A DNA stretch of 6,373 bases from JANLTP01 sp031363055 (GTDB taxonomy: Bacteria; Pseudomonadota; Gammaproteobacteria; Burkholderiales; Burkholderiaceae_E). The stretch covers positions 1 through 6,373 of the forward strand of contig JANLTP010000105.1 in NCBI GenBank assembly GCA_031363055.1, given 5' to 3'. The position numbers and the translations under genes are program-made. Below, piece by piece: positions 4,671-6,373 of this stretch. The notes beneath the pieces are model-generated. The model worked only from the letters and a program-made list of their open reading frames with translations. It was not told the origin of the DNA and did no database searches. Each line of letters starts with the position of its first letter. The first letter of the stretch is position 1.

Positions 4671-5040
4671 GATGACTTCCTCCGAAAAGCTCGGGCGGGA
4701 TTGCCCGAACGCCCGAAGGAGCCAGGCGCACGCGCGCAAGGGGTCAGGGTGAACGTGGAATAAATGGCAGGCGACCCGCGAAGCGGGGAGGGTGGCCGGT
4801 TTATGCCGCGAAAGCACCTTGACGCCGAGCACGGCGCCCACCATGAAAGGGCACAGGCAATCCAGACCCTTCGCCTAGGCAAAGCCCATTCCTTGAGCGA
4901 ACCGTGCCAATCGCGCGACTCGCGAACCGATCTACCTCAAATCGCCCGCTGGATGGGGATAGTTGCGAGAAACATTCACCGGAGGCGGCGATAGTCGCAG
5001 CAATAATTAACGCCTGATTCAACATATGTAACGAGTAGCC
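4671..5040. other. Gene-free divergent region with structured radC leader
   Basis: No convincing gene is seen in these 370 bp. The radC-proximal part has several perfect stems: 4691-4708 (TCGGGC, 6-nt loop) ending just upstream of the radC Shine-Dalgarno, 4775-4787 (CCCGC, loop GAA) and 4823-4836 (CGCCG, loop AGCA). An 8-bp palindrome GCCTAGGC is at 4873-4880. Long overlapping open frames on the minus strand here look like GC-rich shadows. On the phosphatase side AATAAT (5002-5007) resembles a -10 element, but no partner -35 is seen. Promoters for both divergent genes should lie in this stretch. Confidence 0.5.
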
Positions 5041-5676
5041 ATGAATTATGACCATGCTTCCCGAGGAATTCGATACAGAACCATCGTTCTTGCACTTCTA
5101 AGCGTCTTGACGCTCGTCGGTGGGTGCGCAACGGTTGCGACCGGCTCGAAACCAGAGGGTTGGGCAAGACCGGCACCTCTTGGCCTACCAAATCTTCATC
5201 GGGTCAACTCATCTCTCTATCGCTCAGCCCAGCCATTGAAAGAGGGATTTGCATTTTTAGACACACAGCCACGCCTTGCGAGCACGGATCGACCGATCAA
5301 AACAGTGGTGTCGCTGCGAGGCTTCAACGATGACATTGCTCTCGCTCCAACATCCACGCACTTGCGACTCGAGCAGATTCGGTTCAAAACGTGGCACCCT
5401 GAGAATGAGGATGTGGTCAAGTTCTTGCGCATTGCAAGCACGCCCGCTTTGCAGCCAGTGTTAGTGCATTGTCAGCACGGCTCGGATAGAACTGGAACTA
5501 TGGTGGCAATCTATCGGATCGCCTTCGAAGGTTGGACAAAGACGCAGGCCACGGATGAGATGATCAACGGAGGTTTTGGCTTCCACCCGATGTGGCAGAA
5601 CTTGCTCCGCTATATTGAAGATCTTGACGTTGACGCCATCAAGGCAGAGGTCGCAAAACGCGGAACATGGCAGTAA
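5041..5676 (+). CDS. TpbA-like dual-specificity phosphatase, putative lipoprotein
   Basis: The protein carries the Cys-dependent phosphatase signature HCQHGSDRTG (143-152, nucleophile Cys144, Arg150). The N-terminus is an export signal: basic residues to 13, a hydrophobic run IVLALLSVLTLV (15-26) and a lipobox-like VGGC with Cys29, so it is probably an anchored periplasmic lipoprotein. Segments LYRSAQP (59-65), IKTVVSL (86-92) and INGGFGF (175-181) recall TpbA of Pseudomonas aeruginosa, a periplasmic tyrosine phosphatase that lowers c-di-GMP through TpbB/YfiN. The loop TWHPENED (117-124) has Glu121 where TpbA, from memory, has its general-acid Asp. The start lacks a good Shine-Dalgarno (AACGAG upstream). 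Base composition looks lower in GC than the flanks, hinting at separate acquisition. The physiological target is unknown. Confidence 0.8.
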   Translation: MNYDHASRGIRYRTIVLALLSVLTLVGGCATVATGSKPEGWARPAPLGLPNLHRVNSSLYRSAQPLKEGFAFLDTQPRLASTDRPIKTVVSLRGFNDDIALAPTSTHLRLEQIRFKTWHPENEDVVKFLRIASTPALQPVLVHCQHGSDRTGTMVAIYRIAFEGWTKTQATDEMINGGFGFHPMWQNLLRYIEDLDVDAIKAEVAKRGTWQ

Positions 5677-5705
5677 CTACCCAACCCATCATTTTAAAGA
5701 TTAAA

Positions 5706-5754
5706 GGGACTTTTTGTGCCTGATAAAGGACGTTATCAGGCATAATGAAATCCC
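5706..5754. repeat. Strong inverted repeat between phosphatase and vapB
   Basis: TGCCTGATAA (5717-5726) and TTATCAGGCA (5733-5742) are perfect 10-bp arms around the 6-bp centre AGGACG. Symmetry continues imperfectly outward (GGGA-TTT at 5706 against AAATCCC ending at 5754). There is no T tract on the proper side for an intrinsic terminator: the five T lie before the hairpin on the plus strand. Size and geometry fit a dimer-binding operator or a tyrosine-recombinase core site. Which of these is not decided by the sequence. Confidence 0.7.
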
Positions 5755-5765
5755 TCAGCGAGCCC

Positions 5766-5795
5766 TTGCGTGACGCTGTCGAGGTGACAGATAAT
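5766..5795 (+). promoter_or_regulatory. Probable vapBC promoter
   Basis: GATAAT (5790-5795) matches the -10 consensus at 5 of 6 positions. TTGCGT (5766-5771) stands 18 bp upstream as a weak -35. A small inverted repeat CTGTC / GACAG (5776-5780 and 5786-5790) lies in the spacer. Transcription would start near 5802, about 22 nt before the antitoxin start codon. Confidence 0.45.
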
Positions 5796-5796
5796 A

Positions 5797-5824
5797 GTTC
5801 CATTACGGTTCCAATATGATTCCA
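5797..5824 (+). repeat. Three 11-bp-phased TTCCA repeats at the vapB start
   Basis: GTTCCA at 5797 and 5808 and ATTCCA at 5819 are spaced exactly 11 bp and run into the antitoxin ATG. One-helical-turn spacing puts them on one face of the DNA, a typical arrangement for cooperative repressor binding. The antitoxin has a ribbon-helix-helix domain, and such modules usually repress themselves, so an operator is likely. No Shine-Dalgarno is seen here. Confidence 0.5.
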
Positions 5825-6057
5825 TGACCTCCTTTACCCTGAAGAACATGCCTGCTGAGTTGCATCAGCGCCTGCGCCAAGCAGCCGAGCAGAATCGGCG
5901 CAGCATGAACAGCGAGCTGCTTGCCCGGCTGGAAGCGCAGTTCGCCGACGAAGCCAATGCTCAGACCGTGCGCCAACAGATCGATCAACTGCACACTCGC
6001 CTGGGCGCTGTTGACCACCGCCTCATCGATGCGCTCAAGCGTCGCGGCCGGCCGTGA
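5824..6057 (+). CDS. vapB: VapB/FitA-like ribbon-helix-helix antitoxin
   Basis: The 77-residue protein has the FitA-type pattern. A short N-terminal strand (TSFTLKNM, 2-9) and helices AELHQRLRQAAEQN (11-24) and SMNSELLARLEAQF (27-40) form a ribbon-helix-helix DNA-binding domain. The C-terminal tail (41-77) would wrap around and inhibit the toxin. The stop TGA overlaps the toxin start as GTGA, the standard antitoxin-first order. Phased repeats and a promoter directly upstream fit autoregulation by the antitoxin or complex. The ATG has no ribosome-binding site, but no other in-frame start exists after the stop at 5785. The role is plasmid or island stabilisation by post-segregational killing, inferred from the family. 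Confidence 0.87.
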   Translation: MTSFTLKNMPAELHQRLRQAAEQNRRSMNSELLARLEAQFADEANAQTVRQQIDQLHTRLGAVDHRLIDALKRRGRP

Positions 6058-6373
6058 TTGTTGCCGACTCCAACGTCTTGGCCTATCTGTGGTTGCCCGG
6101 CGAACACACCGGCGCCGCGCGCGCCGTTTGGGACAAAGACCCCGATTGGCACGTCCCTGTGCTGTGGCGTGCCGAAATGCGCAGCATCCTGGTCGGGTAC
6201 CTGCGCCGGCAATCGTTGAACCTAGTGGACGTCGTGATGGCGATGACCGCTATGGAGCAGAGCCTGGGGCAAAGCGAGCACCCTGTGGATTCCGCCACCG
6301 TCTTTGACGTCGCACAGCGATCGAGCTGCTCGGCCTATGACTGCGAATTTGTCGCCCTGGCCGAAGCACTGGC
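6054..6373 (+). CDS. vapC: VapC/FitB-like PIN-domain toxin (3' end outside window)
   Basis: The frame from GTG at 6054 runs open to the window edge, giving 106 complete residues of a protein of usually 130-140. PIN-domain acidic residues are visible: Asp5 in VIVADSNVLAYL, Glu41 in RAEMRS, and Asp96 in SAYDCEFVALAEAL. VapC toxins are Mg-dependent ribonucleases that often cut tRNA or rRNA, held inactive by VapB. The 4-nt GTGA overlap with the antitoxin gene indicates translational coupling, so no separate ribosome-binding site is expected. The start matches where PIN toxins begin. The gene looks intact as far as it can be read; the fourth acidic residue and the C-terminus are not in view. Confidence 0.9.
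   Translation, partial: MIVADSNVLAYLWLPGEHTGAARAVWDKDPDWHVPVLWRAEMRSILVGYLRRQSLNLVDVVMAMTAMEQSLGQSEHPVDSATVFDVAQRSSCSAYDCEFVALAEAL

Noticed and set aside
4671..4844. 58-codon N-terminal extension of radC
   Set aside because: Strong GGAGGAAG stands before the ATG at 4670 and the JAB domain begins there; the extension does not resemble the RadC N-terminal domain.
4574..4882. 102-codon minus-strand frame overlapping the radC leader
   Set aside because: Arg/Ser/Pro-rich shadow frame overlapping the radC start in another frame, with no motif.
5717..5742. Intrinsic terminator for the phosphatase gene
   Set aside because: The stem is AT-containing and the T run lies upstream instead of downstream on the plus strand; on the minus strand it is an A run.
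5717..5742. Integron attC site
   Set aside because: No GTTRRRY / RYYYAAC core pair and no unpaired extra-helical base pattern; arms are a simple palindrome.
5921..6307. 128-codon plus-strand frame over the vapBC junction
   Set aside because: Out of frame with both the antitoxin and the PIN toxin, whose motifs are clear; Arg-rich shadow.

Overview
The window looks like the backbone of a proteobacterial plasmid, or a plasmid-derived integrated element, with maintenance and cargo genes attached. GC-rich coding DNA, a TrfA-type replication initiator, a ParF/ParG-like partition pair and a TpbA-like phosphatase point to a beta- or gammaproteobacterium. The species cannot be named from the sequence alone.

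Layout. Positions 1-213 hold no convincing gene. They hold six different short hairpins with 3-nt loops (42-171) followed by tandem octamers (181-204). Positions 237-547 form an iteron-type replication origin: a perfect DnaA box, three tandem 11-mers with a GGTTAA core, a run of nine G, and six 15-bp iterons (GGAATGTGGTACCGA and variants) that end 2 bp from the initiator stop codon. A minus-strand operon follows: ParA/ParF-type ATPase (2359-1736), a ribbon-helix-helix centromere-binding-like protein (1697-1419) and the TrfA-family initiator (1422-550, TTG start overlapping the upstream stop). Octamers of the type GATACGTA / TACGTATC lie inside the predicted parA promoter, at the parA start, before the RHH gene and again beside the origin. 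This suggests one set of sites serving as both operator and centromere.

To the right, on the plus strand, is a two-gene operon: a HipA-like kinase-fold protein (2490-3287) and a DUF3037 protein (3284-4138) with a 4-nt ATGA overlap. It is a recurring but functionally unexplained pair. It converges on a short RadC-type JAB/MPN metalloprotease-fold gene (4670-4209, minus) that ends in a clear intrinsic terminator. About 370 bp of gene-free DNA, mostly the structured leader of radC, separates it from a divergent lipoprotein-type, TpbA-like dual-specificity phosphatase (5041-5676). After a strong 26-bp inverted repeat (5717-5742) comes a VapBC/FitAB-type toxin-antitoxin module (5824 to the window end). 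Its PIN toxin starts at a GTG overlapping the antitoxin stop and is cut by the window edge.

How the parts fit. Replication and segregation are co-transcribed and probably autoregulated by the RHH protein. VapBC is a typical addiction module. The HipA-like/DUF3037 pair sits beside the partition operon and could be another maintenance or defence module, but nothing in the sequence proves that. RadC and the phosphatase are cargo genes of uncertain benefit.
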